NCBI GenBank assembly: GCA_001949185.1
Contig: BDGG01000002.1
Location: 6,786,772-6,850,771 of the forward strand
Source: Ramazzottius varieornatus
Taxonomy: Eukaryota; Tardigrada; Eutardigrada; Parachela; Ramazzottiidae
Direction: 5' to 3'
DNA length: 64,000 bases
Shown here: positions 1-11,827 of the stretch, piece by piece
How positions within the stretch are numbered: the stretch's first letter is position 1
Layout of the letters: every line of letters begins with the position of its first letter
The notes under the pieces: generated by a model
Databases searched by the model: none
The model's input: only the letters and a program-made list of their open reading frames with translations
What the model was told of the DNA's origin: nothing
Made by a program: the position numbers and the translations under genes

Positions 1-156
1 TACCGCAGATTTAGCCCAAATGGTTCGCCCAGACAAGGTGGCGCAGGTTGGCAACCTCTCGACATCCCTAACACGTACTCGTATATCACTCTAACTTGCG
101 CCCAGAAGAATGTCCGAAATGTGTGCTCGAAGTACCCGAAGAACCCGCTGCCTTAA
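1..156 (+). CDS. 3' end of an unidentified gene (partial)
   Basis: The frame starting at base 1 is open for 51 codons and stops at a TAA at 154-156. The residues are mixed in composition and read like a folded protein end: GWQPLDIPNTYSYITLTC is followed by a second cysteine near the C-terminus. No methionine is needed because the gene would begin left of the window. I do not recognise the family. Two cysteines about ten residues apart could mean an extracellular domain, but that is a guess. A chance open frame of this length is possible, so confidence is moderate. Confidence 0.4.
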   Translation, partial: YRRFSPNGSPRQGGAGWQPLDIPNTYSYITLTCAQKNVRNVCSKYPKNPLP

Positions 157-3100
157 TTTCAAGAAAAAAACATTACGACTTGAGAAAGTGGTGAGGTTGA
201 AAGTGAAAGGAGGGTTGTGTGTGAGACGAGACTAGCCTGGATGCCTACAAGGCCTCGGGGACCCAAGTACAGCAGAAGAAATGCAGCCGAGAAGCAGAAA
301 ACATCAAACAAGATCACTCCAGGCGACAACCGTCTATGCTATCCCACATCAAGAAGAAGCATGTCTTGCGTTATAATATTATGTAATCTTCTTACAAATG
401 CCGCCCTCACCAGTAACAGAAATTCTGCCTTTCGAAAGCTCCCGATGACACAGTACTGACAGGCGCCTCCGCTTCGAGCTTCCTGGTTCCTTGATCATCA
501 ATGCTAGGACAAACCACCGCGTTTCTCACCAGATATCAAACGCTTCAGTCGATCCGTCAAACCCACACTCCACAAAAACACGTACGAAGGTTACGTCAGG
601 ATGCGGTTAACTTTGTCACAAGAAGCAAGTTATTTTTGATGTTGTTCGAGTGAAGTGTTCATAACCATCTTGACTTCTCCGGCAGCTTTCGTAACGCGCA
701 ACAACTGCCACACAGAAAGCCTAACCTTGGACTTATTCTTCAGAAAATTCAGCACTCACTTCACGAACGATCACTGCGCTAATTATAAATCTTTCAGTGT
801 CAGACAGCAACTTACATTCCGATGGACAGCCGACTTCCGGACAGAGAATCTTGTCAATTAATTCCACCGTGGATAATCTCTGCGTAATTCTGACTGATAG
901 CTTTGTTTTGAATAAAGAGTTTCCCGATGATGAACTGCAGATGGCCTGCGGTTTACTTGTTTAACAAACTGACTAACAACGCCCAGACCGCATTACGACA
1001 TGGTGCTTTATTGGATAATACGCCGAACGTGAGTTGACCAGAACAACATTCAATATCTTTCGATTAGCAATTTAGCTGATATATGGCTACCCAAGGCCGG
1101 CATCGGTGACATTACAGCCACTGTTCACCCTGATTTCCTCCTCTTAAACGGTAGCAAATCAACCCGGGATAGTCAACAAGGAAACTCGCCAGGGACGTAA
1201 TCGGAGTCCTGACTCAGTCACTAATCAGCACAAATGACCAGCGCTACGATGGGCAACTCGGACCATTCTACCGGAACTGAATTCTGTAAATATTGCGCCT
1301 GCTTCAGCAATAAACATGCAAAGCTGCACGTACATGCTTAGCTTCCCATCATAATATATCTTCGGCCATGGATGGCTAATGGTATGTCTCGCACAAGCTT
1401 CCCTCCTAGGAGCCATTAGCCATGACACTTCACCTACAAACATTTGCCGGGTGAAAGGCAAGTTTGTTATTGAAACATACACCATCGAATATCGTCTCTA
1501 AGTTGCCTCCATTTGCGAATCACCGTGACTTAAGTGCCGGACAGTGGCTTCGTCACATAAACACCGATAAGCTGCCGTACCTAGATCGTGTCGCGCAAGT
1601 TGGATAAACAGTACAGCGTTACTGTATACAGTAACCCCCATCAACATCCGGGCAGGGTTTACTAGCACTTAAAGGAGCAACTCGTACTGTGAGGATGGTC
1701 TTGTTCAGTAGAATTCAAGAGTTATATTTGGCTCATATTGCCTTCCTGAAGTAAGCATACAGGTACACGTCAAAACATGTGCCCCGCATATCTGTTCAAA
1801 CAACTTATACGCTCTCTAAACCTTCAACCTTAGGATTTCACGGAAAAAAGTCTCAAAAGGACCATTGATTCGCGAACAGAACACTCACCTAAATTGTCCG
1901 TAATTCCACGAAACAACACCAAGGTTCAAATATCCAACCAGGAAGAAGATTCAAACAAGGGCGTTACGGAGTTTAGAATATTCAATCTACGATAAATTGG
2001 TCCTTCGATGGTTCGTGATGCCGCATTTCATTATAGAAAAAACTGCAATTCGCTGGAGAGTTGTTCAACACAAGAGGCGAGATGTCCCGGAGCTCGCTGT
2101 TATCTCAGTACGCCATGCGCATTCAGTCCCGATCCAGCAACATCGATGTCGTCAAAAGCTACTAATACACAGCATTTGCTGACACCACAAGTCACTCAAC
2201 TCGGCAACTGAAACGACTACTGTGTACGGTGGAAGGAGAGAATCTATATAAATCCGCAAGCTGGGCAATTTCTTTTCTGAATAACGATCGGCAGAATTTG
2301 CACTGACAGGCTGGAAACTTACATCATCAAGCCTCCATGCAGCCTATAAGCTAAGCCTGACGCGAGCGAGAGCTTCCGCCCTACTCCTGTTTGCCGAGGA
2401 CCCTCCTGTCGGCTACTGCCTATTCTCGCATGAGCACGGGGATGACTGCTCAGCTTCGCCGTGTCACGAAGGCTGAGTCAGAAAAGGAATAAGCGAGAGG
2501 AATAAACGATCTCCTGTTCCAGTCTACCGCCGGCTTACGTATGAAACTAGGGCACAAAGTTTCCTCCAGCCCTATTTTGAATAAAGAAACGTCCAACGAT
2601 CTCCTTACCGTTTTCAAGACCCAAAACTCGACTATCCGGCTTTCTCATAAAAGTATTCCCAAGTCAATAAAAATCTCCCCAGCGACCAAACATTTCAGAG
2701 AAATCACAAAATATCGTCCGTAGGGAAACTCCCGATTGGGGGAGCGAGAAAAATTCAACGATGGATTAGACAAGGAAGCCTATGAGAACAGTGCAGGAAT
2801 GCTACCAGGCATAGTGGTACACGCACTTTCCATTCGGTGCACGACAGTACCATGCAGGACGCTCGTTTCACACACACAGCCAACCACCTGCGCTCACCTC
2901 ACAGTTACCGGTACACGCATATGGTTTATCCAAACGACAAAACTATTCAAGTTTTTTTGGCAATGACTAACATGTGCGTCGATGTTTGTGATAACTCTGT
3001 CGATGCACCAGAAGCACTGTCACAGCGACAGGAAGTGAAGTAAAGTGAAGGTAGGATGGAGTGTGCTTCATCTGTCTACCTAAGCTGAACAAGCGTGAGT

Positions 3101-4084
3101 CTATGGCCGCATGGGTCCTGTAACTACGAGCACTGATTCAAAACCAGTTTTCCGGCTATGTACCTGTCCAACCTGCATTACGCGACATGGTAAGGATAAA
3201 CAAGTTTTCGAAGGCATGTGCATACTCTACAACGCTATATTTTAACATATAAGTGCAGTTGTTCGTGCAAACGCAAAAAACGCACCGTAAGTATGTAGAG
3301 AGACGCTTGACTCGCGACCGGAGCTTTGTACAATATTTTTTTCCATCGAGACATCTGGTGATGTTGACACAAAGAATCATCGCGAGGATGACAAATAGTT
3401 ATTATCACAGCATTTCACGCCTTTATTTACAGTCACGAAAATAATTCTGTAATTTACTCGGATTTTTGAATAAATATTCAACTATTACGTTCGTTGCACC
3501 GATTTACAAGACGATTTACGATTTAGCAAGAACTGGCACCGTTCATAAACAACATAAGAGTACTTCGGCGCAGACGAAAGACTGGTTTGTCAACACATAA
3601 ACAAGGAGCCACCATCAGACACGGCAACTAATCACGTAATCAGGTTGATATGGCTTGAAGGCTACCAGTTTTGAAGCTTGTCGATATACGATCTGCCCAA
3701 TTGGACAAGGAGATCATTTCATTTTATCGGAACCTGTCAAAACTGATCGTTTCCCTCGTTAATTCTATACCGTGGTAGCGCACCACAAACTCCCCAAAAG
3801 TCGGGAACGCCTCCACGAGGAAAAAGGCGATTCAGGGACGCCCTTCGAGCAACGGGGAGAAATGGAAGTCCAGCAGGCAGGAAGCACGCCAAAAGAACCA
3901 AACTAGGCGTTGCATTGCTCGGCGAAAGCTCTCGGAGAATCCTGTCGACTGTCCGCGCGCCCTCTGCCATCACCGTGGCACTATGTTGCCTGGATTCGGG
4001 AAGCCTCAAAGCTGATCTGTCAGCTTCTCCCACCCAATTTGCGTTTGCAGCCTCCTATATAGTTAACATTTTGCTGTATTCCAA
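157..4084. other. No supported gene
   Basis: There are only short open frames on both strands, without convincing splice signals or recognisable protein sequence. The last 350 bases before the histone-like gene are richer in G+C and include an open minus-strand frame (about 3737-4033) that could be the start of a divergent transcript. Nothing in its translation is recognisable. Confidence 0.5.
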
Positions 4085-4528
4085 ATGGCCGAAAAAATGC
4101 CCGAAAAAGATACAAAGGCGCCAGAGCTAGTCATCCCACCGTTCCGATTTCAGCGGCTGGTACGGGAGATCGTCTCTGAACTCGGGGACTATCGCTTCCG
4201 GTCAGACGCACTGAAAGCTTTACAGGTATGCGAGTTTAGCTGAAGCCTGAAACTGTTTTCTAGGTAACTGGATTCTTGGTCAGGTTTGACCCCGACGGGA
4301 CTTGTTTCAGATCGGAGCCGAGGATTTCATGAAAGAAGTCATGCAAGAAGGAAACGTCAACTGCGAAGCTTCTGGACGCAACACTCTTTTCCCCGAAGAT
4401 ATACAAGTACCTTACTGTGGCCTCGCTCTCGTAGACTTGTGGCCATAATTCATGTCAATGACTTTAAGGGTTCACCGTAACTGCTCCGTATTTTGTAGGA
4501 GGGAGTGCAGCGGGTAACAGAAGGATAG
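4085..4528 (+). CDS. Tail-less histone H3-like (CENP-A-like?) protein
   Basis: Three phase-0 exons (4085-4225, 4311-4406, 4499-4528) give an 88-residue protein that is almost only an H3 histone fold. Exon 1 carries the H3 signature FQRLVREI followed by YRFRSDALKALQ, matching H3 RFQSSAVMALQ. Exon 2 aligns over 32 residues without a gap to H3 from EASEAY to MPKDIQ and ends in FPEDIQ. Exon 3 adds nine residues where H3 has its last helix. The N-terminal tail is only about a dozen acidic/basic residues, so H3 K4, K9, K14, K27 and K36 are absent. An in-frame TAA lies seven codons before the ATG. The loop before RFR is one residue shorter than in H3, whereas CENP-A usually has a longer loop here. 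It could be a centromeric or other H3 variant, or a fast-evolving derived copy. The H3 fold is clear; the role is unknown. Confidence 0.75.
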
Positions 4529-4854
4529 AACGGAAGTCGCATGAAAAAGATAGTCGACCGCCGAAAGTTGTGCCCAAACTGAGCAACAATTTCTTGGAAG
4601 TCGACTACCACCTAAAAAAAATCCGACGAAATAATGCCCTACTGGCGATTTCTGCATTGGAAGATGTTTCGAATCGTTTCTTTAATGAATAAATGGAACT
4701 CGAACGACGATTGCGGCATGGTTTTGGTTTCCAATGTGAGGTAGAGCAGCTGCGTGAACAGCATCAATGTATCAGGAAAGACTGGTTGTCAAGTGGGGTA
4801 TCACTTGTCCACTCGAAAGCGAATTCCAGCTGGACTAAAGGACCAGGCAATTGA
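4501..4854 (+). pseudogene. Open reading frame broken by one in-frame TAA
   Basis: In the +1 frame relative to the last histone-like exon, sequence stays open from about 4501 to a TAA at 4690-4692. It continues in the same frame from an ATG at 4693 to a TGA at 4852-4854. Both halves look protein-like and helical, for example VDYHLKKIRRNNALLA before the stop and MELERRLRHGFG plus a Glu/Gln/Leu-rich stretch after it. This may be a decayed exon, a downstream exon of the histone-like gene reached by another splice, or a second short frame in its 3' UTR. I recognise no family. Confidence 0.3.
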
Positions 4855-7800
4855 GATATTTTTGAATAAGTTATTGCACACTTTACACTTGTCAAGATTT
4901 ATCAATATGCATCGTAGCTATTGTCGCTAAAGCCATCCCGCGCTTGAGCGATCTTCTGTGCATATCATGACCTCATAGACTTCCTCTTCCACCGATCACA
5001 ATGCAGATGCGATGCCACAATCAAGAGCTCAACACTGCCTGCATTCTTAGGACTGGCTAAGAGATTCCTCAGAAAACAAAGTTCCAACAGAAATTGCTGG
5101 AACAACCGTTTTCTATGTGGTGAGAAATCCTGCTTGGTATCCCATAACCATTAAAAAAATCCGACACTCTCACAAACTTAACCCAGCCTCAATGAGACGC
5201 AATCGTATTGACCTACATTTAGGGTGTCACTCTGTTGTCTGCTTGCAATAGATCAAAAACAGTAGGAAAAGGGGAAGACTAGACCATATACAAATCTTCG
5301 CATGGCGTGAAAATTGTATGGTAATCCTTGAGCAAACGATGCGATTTCCCAATCGCGGAGGAGGAGGTTGTGATAAAGAAGGACTTCAAGACACTACCGA
5401 TTGTAAAATGAGAAGCCTTTGCAGTTGGTCGTACTCGGAGGAGGATGGAGCTGAGGGATAATGTACCAGCGTTAAATCGAAATTTAAGATCGAAGCGAAG
5501 CCATTGGTGTTAATCACCACGACGGACATGGAAGGATTAGTAGAGCACTAGGTTAATATTACTCCAGACGAAACCTAACAGTACGTCCTGTATTCATCAT
5601 CCCGTACGCCTGTTCGGGACTTGTCAAATCCTTTATTCATCTTCCGTTCTAACATCTTGAGGCAAGTCCTCATTTCCGGACCAACACCAAGCGGGCGCCG
5701 GCATCTGCAGAATCGAAACAGGCCTCACTAGACGGCAAGGACCACGAATCCGTTATTCCCGAAGCTCTATGATGATGAACGCTTTTGGGATTCGCAAGCA
5801 CCCACTTCCTGCTGTCAGTTGACTGCGAGCGCCATCTGTAGAGGTGTCACTGTTCATCCCTGCCAATCTGCCTTTTAGCATGCAGCCATGCGCCGCCATT
5901 TTGTTACCACGTGTATGCGAGCTCTACTATGAGCAACATGTAGTCCTCGCACCGAAGGACGCGGTCTGACATCGAACACTACATTGAAATTATAGCCACG
6001 ATACTGTTCGTCAGGACGTACGTAGATAGCACGAGTTTCGTGCCATCTGCATAAAGTAACAGGTGAACGGATGGACCGGTTATGAAGGCCGATCAACTGC
6101 AAGGTGTTGCTGCAAGGTGCTGCTGCAAGGTCTCGGCAGTAAGTTTGCGATCGTTGATGCGAACCTATCGATCATTTCACTCACGGCATCATGCAATGTC
6201 ACTTGCAAGCCTCCCAGAGGTTCGCTGGCGACCCAGTAAGATCCAACAGCTAGGCCCTCCCCGATAATTCTCTTATTAACCATCTACCGTCAGCCTCAGG
6301 TGATAACGTACGATATCGATTCTGATCGGCATATTTTCCAGCCACAGCAATAATTCCATTGTACTTGAGATTCAGTGGAAAGAGCGATAATCAAAGAGGC
6401 ACCTTTTTCGCCTTGCCTAGCGGAGTTTTTCGAGTATGATGATTCATCGTGAAGGAATGTAGTAGAACTGCTTTAGGTCGCCAGACTAGCTCGCCGCAGA
6501 TGTAAGCAGTTGTGGTCCGTCAACGATAGGCTCCTCGTGTCTGTTTGTGCGCATAATCGTCTTTGAAGGTTTCTTCCTGAACTGTAAACGTCTACTGTAC
6601 TTGAAAACAGTAGTGTTTTGTAAAGTGCCATCCAGTTTGTGCTAGCCTTCAGCGGAAACCTTCGAGCTACGGTGTGCGGACTGTTCCCTGCTATTACAGA
6701 AGGAGGACCAAGGATGCGACACGATAATCTGTCTATTTGAAACGGAATTTTAGATCTGAAGGATACGCCAAGCCTCGGTAAGTTCCTAGAATAACGAGCT
6801 CTTACACTTTGGAGATTCCATCAATAATGTATAGTAACTCTCGAATGCTGCCACGACCCACGTATCCCAAGTTCCTGATACAGTCCGCCTTGGTACAGCT
6901 AAAGACAAACCAGTTATAAGGACCGAACCTCGAATTCTCTCCAAGGACTGTGTTTTTCATCGTCTTGCTCTGACCAAAACTTAGTTGCACACTCAAGCGC
7001 AGAGCTGTCACTTCGGCTTCCCACAACGCCATCTGCGGTACCGCCGGCATACAACAGTTTTGCGTATACAGATACCGAGTGAGACCGCGCAGGTTCTTGG
7101 TTATTTTTATTTCTGGATTTAGATTCCCGCTCTAAGAAACGTTGGTGATATCAACGTTACCAAAACCTGCGTGACCATCGAGATCAGGTAGCTCTTAGAA
7201 CAGCAACATCACGCAGATCACCGAATCGCTACATACTCAAAATAACGTTCAAAGGAGTACACGTGTACCAGTGTTCGATATGTGTAAACGACCATAAGAT
7301 ACCGGAAAAAATCACGCACTAGAATACTACACACTCAAACATAATTATGGCCTAATATCGAACTCCCACCGAACCGTTCGAAACAGGAGTATGGAAAACT
7401 CCACACTCCCACAATTCAGCGGGAAGACAGATCGAAAGGCACGAAGGCCTGTCGAAAAAGGCATCCACCAAGAAAGACGCGAGATCGAGATGACTTCGTG
7501 TTTGCTATCTCATCGGTGCTACTGTCTTATTGCTCAAGACAACATGAGAATCTGAGAGGAAGGTCACGTAAGTCAACCAAAGCCCTTCGATGCCACAATT
7601 ACCAAAACAATATTCTGCTCCAGTGCTCACGTACTCTAGCGGCTATGCAGCAGGATTGGCTTCAATGGGGATCGATGATCTGCGGGCTCGGTCAAAGGTT
7701 TGCACCATTCGATTGGTAGCGCCTTCGCACACGCAGTATGCAGCATAGCACTCGACACAGCCTTCCCATGGGAATTTCAGGGAAACTTGTTCTCATCTAC

Positions 7801-8271
7801 GGACGTCACTCAATCAGCTTCTAGTTAAAGCTATAGTTGCAATATCGATCCGCCGTAACAGAAAGCGAGGGCTGAAGTAAAGGGGCCAAACGGGAAGAAG
7901 CCTACGCCGAACCTTCCGCTCACATTGTGAGCATGCAATCACAATAGACAAGCACACGGGCAAGTGAGGGAAGACCACACGATCGATCCAAACCAAGACG
8001 CATAACAGCCCCACACATCCAGCCACTTTCCATGTCGAGCAGGAAAGTAGCATTCGCTGTGAGAGTATTTTTCTCCTACGTCAAACTGCAACTGAGGCCT
8101 CAAATTTCTCAAGTCGTAAAACCAGGAGCAATCCAATCTATCCCCCCTTTTTGATTCATTGAACTATGAATATGGGCCTTTCGTATTTGCTTGCCTCCCG
8201 AGATGCTTGCGGTCTATCGAGCTAATTAATTTTACCTTGAAGTCTTTCGGTGTTATCATGTGGTCCGGCAA
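4855..8271. other. No supported gene
   Basis: About 3.4 kb with short open frames only. I found no exon chain, no recognisable protein and no tRNA-like fold. The segment next to 8272 probably contains the promoter and 5' untranslated sequence of the downstream kinase gene. Confidence 0.5.
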
Positions 8272-11200
8272 ATGGGCCTTCTGGTATGGGTCCGTCCATC
8301 CGTGCTTTTGCCTGAAACTTCCGGCGGAGCCTTAACGATGTGCTTCTCTTTCAGGTCCAGTCAGGATCCCGGGTCTTCCCTGCAACAAAAAGGTTCGCCA
8401 TCAAAAAAGGATCTAACAGCAAAGTTAACGAATGGACGGTGGACCTCTGGACAAAAAGTAGAGACGACGGTTGCGCGGGCCAGTTGGCACCCCGATGATT
8501 GTGATAGACCAAACGAGGAAGATGCTCACTTATCTGAAACCTGCTTTGTGACACCCCTACCTTCGTGTAGTCCTTCGATAGCGCTCAGCAATTACCACTT
8601 CCCGTCTTTCAACTTTGATACTGAACCGCTCGAACCCGAATCGCCTTTCTCGTCAGTGCTGAAATCGCCAAAGATACCGGTGAGGATGACGGAGCACCGT
8701 GTACTACCAAGCACCATACATGGAATCATCAACAGCGATAGTGGTCTTCACGTACCTGATGGAAGCAATAAACCCGAATTGCAAAGGGGCGATTCAACGT
8801 CGACCACCTCTCCGCCGGTGCCGGATCATTTTCCCAGTACCAGCGGAAGTGGCGAAAGCTGGACTTTCGGTGCTTTCTGGGAAAAAACGGTGACCACTTG
8901 CATGCTGCCTTTGACCACGATGCTATCTAAGAAACAACATAGTGCCGGTAAGTCATTCCTCTTCTGTTTTGTATTTCATTCTGCTTTATGGGACGTCGGC
9001 AAATGGATTCACCCAGACCCTTCTCCGAAGTGGCGCACACTCTCAGCCAACGACACGGACAGCGTGCGCCACTTGCCACAACGACCTGGGTAAAATCGTT
9101 TGCCGAGATCAACTAGTCGTTTCTGACAGTTTCGACCGAAATATTACAGACTCTTGGGAAATTCCGTTTGAAAGAATCCAAGACTTACAGTGGTTAGGAA
9201 GTGGAGCGCAAGGAGCTGTCTTTCTGGGAAAGTACAATGGGACTTCGGTGGCTGTCAAGAAAGTGAAGTCGTTAGCTGAGGTTCGGGAAGTGGAGCCACT
9301 GCGGAAGATAAATCACCCCAATCTAGTAGCTTTCAAGTAAGGAAAGTCAGAACAATCTAATCCTACTTACTTACGCATGAGAAGTCGTCTTCATCAACAT
9401 GTCTTTTCGTACAGAGGCATATGCACTCAACCACCGTGCTACTGTTTGATTATGGAATACTGCCAGTATGGACCACTTTATGATCTCATTCAGGAAGACA
9501 AGAAGATTCCACCGTCACTTGTCGCCGTGTGGTCCCATCAGATTGCTTCGGGAATGACGCACCTACACGCAAATAAAATCATCCATCGTGACTTAAAGTC
9601 ACCGAAGTAAGTGCCTATGGTGATAGTTTTTTAGATTGAATTCACACGTTATACATAAAGTGATCTTTTTCCGTTGTAGTGTACTTGTGTGCAATACTCA
9701 CCTCGTCAAGATATCTGACTTTGGCACCATACGGCCTTGGGCAGAGGACCAGAAAAGTATGCAAATGTCTTTCGCCGGAACTGTGGCTTGGATGGCTCCT
9801 GAAGTCATTCGCAACGAACCATGCACGGAGAAGATCGATGTCTGGGCCTTTGGCGTCATCCTGTGGGGTAAGGGATAATGGATTAAAAATAACACAAGGC
9901 TAATGACAGTGTGATTCATCGCAAGCCATTCGTATATTCGATCAGCCGTGTTTTGTTACAAGCTGTTACTCTTCGCCCTACTTAACCTTGAAGAAAATAT
10001 AAGACATTCCTACGCTAATATTAAAAAGCCCGGAAGCCAGAGAAAATGTAAACTAGGATCAAAGCAATTCATAAAAAAATTTGATTTCAGAGCTTTTGGT
10101 CGGACTTCATCCTTACCCGGGTTTGGATTCGACTTCGATCATCTGGGGAGTTGGCAGTGAGAAACTTTTGGGGCTTCCGGTGCCAGTTAGCATCCCCGAC
10201 GGCTTCAAGCTGCTGCTAACCCAGTGCTGGTCCGGCAAGCCGCGGAACCGTCCGTCCTTCATCCACATCCTTTCTCACCTGCAAATAGCCGCAAGTGAAA
10301 TTACAACAATGTCCGACCTTCAATTCTACACCCATCAGGCAGAATGGAAAGAGCATACACACAGCGAGATCAAGAATTTCCGCATTAAGAATGGCCAAAG
10401 CACCACGTTCAACAAGGAGAAAGTCCACCAAAAGCGACTACGCAAGAAGGAACTAATGTTAGCCGATGGCTTCAGCGACGAATTGTATCTGCTACAAAAG
10501 AGGAGGAAAGAGGAACTGAAACATGCCGAAGAAGTCCGCATCCATTACGAAAAGAAGCTCGAGCGAGTCAACAAACTATACCTCGAACTGACGACTTGCA
10601 CTCTTCAGTTAGAAGAACGGGAGAAAGAACTTCGCCGGAGGGAGAAACTCGTAGAAAAGGCTCTTGGGAAATCTCAGGCGGAGAAGAAGTCTAGAAGGCG
10701 AATTTTGGACTCAGTCAAGAAAGCTGGTCTGGAATTGCTCAAGCCCCATTCTTCCGTCCCCATCGAACATCGATATGTTCATCCAGAGGTGCAACGTCAG
10801 AAGTCAGCGACCCTTCCTATGGACTACGCCATCTGGACCGCGGAGAACTCAGAGGGTGCCGTGACGGAAGACCACATGGACGACGAGGATAAATTCGGCG
10901 AAGATGTTCTCGACAACCCTATCAAGGGGACTGAGTCTGGAAAGTACCGCCATCCTTTGATGTCCATGCGTTCACGGTCGGCAGAGTCAATCGATCCTGT
11001 TGGCTCGCTCCGGTCGGTCTCTCAGCCAAAGCTATCACCGGATCTCTTTCGAGGCCTTCCTAAACGCACACCTTCGGATTCGTTAGGCTACATCTTCCGT
11101 AGCTCAGTGAGAAAGGACTTCTCTTGTCAGTGCAGCATACCTACCGAAGATCATCACGCGGACTTGGCAAAGACATCTGACCAAGCCACGGATGTTATTG

Positions 11201-11703
11201 AAGAAACTTCGCGGCATTATAAGGAACTGCCGGAAGTGCCTAGCACGTCAGCTGCGCAAGAAGCCATCTCGAACACTAGTCAAGTAGCGAGGTCCAGCTC
11301 AAGGGCTCGTCTGTCATCCGAAGGGACCTTCTCTGAAGGGCTGTCGGATGTCGCGACAGACGACAGCGAATCGGAACGAGAAGAGGATCAAGAGTCTCTC
11401 GATCCCGAACGCACTACTCATCCTAGGTCAGTATTCCAGTCCGACGAGTCCTTACAAGGCAACCTCAATCCGTCGCAGCAGATGTACCGGGATATCATAG
11501 TGAGGAGGTCCAAAGAACTGGAAAGAAAGACTGAGGAAAAGCCCGTGGAAGAAAGACATGGCTCTCTTCCTGATCTTCAGGATGCTGCCTTAGATCCACC
11601 GGATCAAGACCTCCGCCGAGCAAGTACCTCACAAGCCTCAAACAACGATCTCCAACGAACCCTCAGTTACATGTATAGCAAAATGCCCGAAAGTAACGTG
11701 TAA
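8272..11703 (+). CDS. DLK: MAP3K12/13-type dual leucine zipper kinase (DLK/LZK; wallenda)
   Basis: Five exons (8272-8947, 9117-9336, 9415-9606, 9680-9867, 10091-11703) join in phase to about 962 residues. The kinase is unmistakable: glycine loop [12 protein letters not shown], lysine in VAVKKV, HRDLKSPN, DFG in KISDFGT, WMAPEV, and the DLK-specific IIWGVGS. A long charged helical region with heptad leucines follows (about 10350-10750), matching the paired zippers of the family. A Ser/Pro-rich acidic tail comes next. At 11332-11349 the tail encodes SEGLSD, close to the SDGLSD hexapeptide of nematode DLK-1 and vertebrate LZK, which regulates activation. In other animals this MAP3K acts upstream of MKK4/7 and JNK/p38 in axon injury and synapse control. 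The start is uncertain: a good acceptor before 8355 suggests an upstream first exon, so the first 28 codons may be untranslated. Intron 1 holds a palindromic repeat copy. Confidence 0.92.
8990..9110. repeat. Palindromic repeat, family 1 copy A (in DLK intron 1)
   Basis: Inverted arms AAGTGGCGCACACT (from 9029) and AGCGTGCGCCACTT (9061-9074) are nested inside outer arms with CGGCAAA near 8998 and TTTGCCG near 9099. The element occupies most of the 169-base intron. Confidence 0.6.
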
Positions 11704-11827
11704 TAATTCTTCGTGAATAATTAATAATTTGAACTGACCTGGTAAATACTTGAATCCTATAATGCTCCCCTTCCCCCAAAGATTTCTACCGTCCCTTTGC
11801 TGGTCTTAGCGCACTTCCGGTCTGTCT

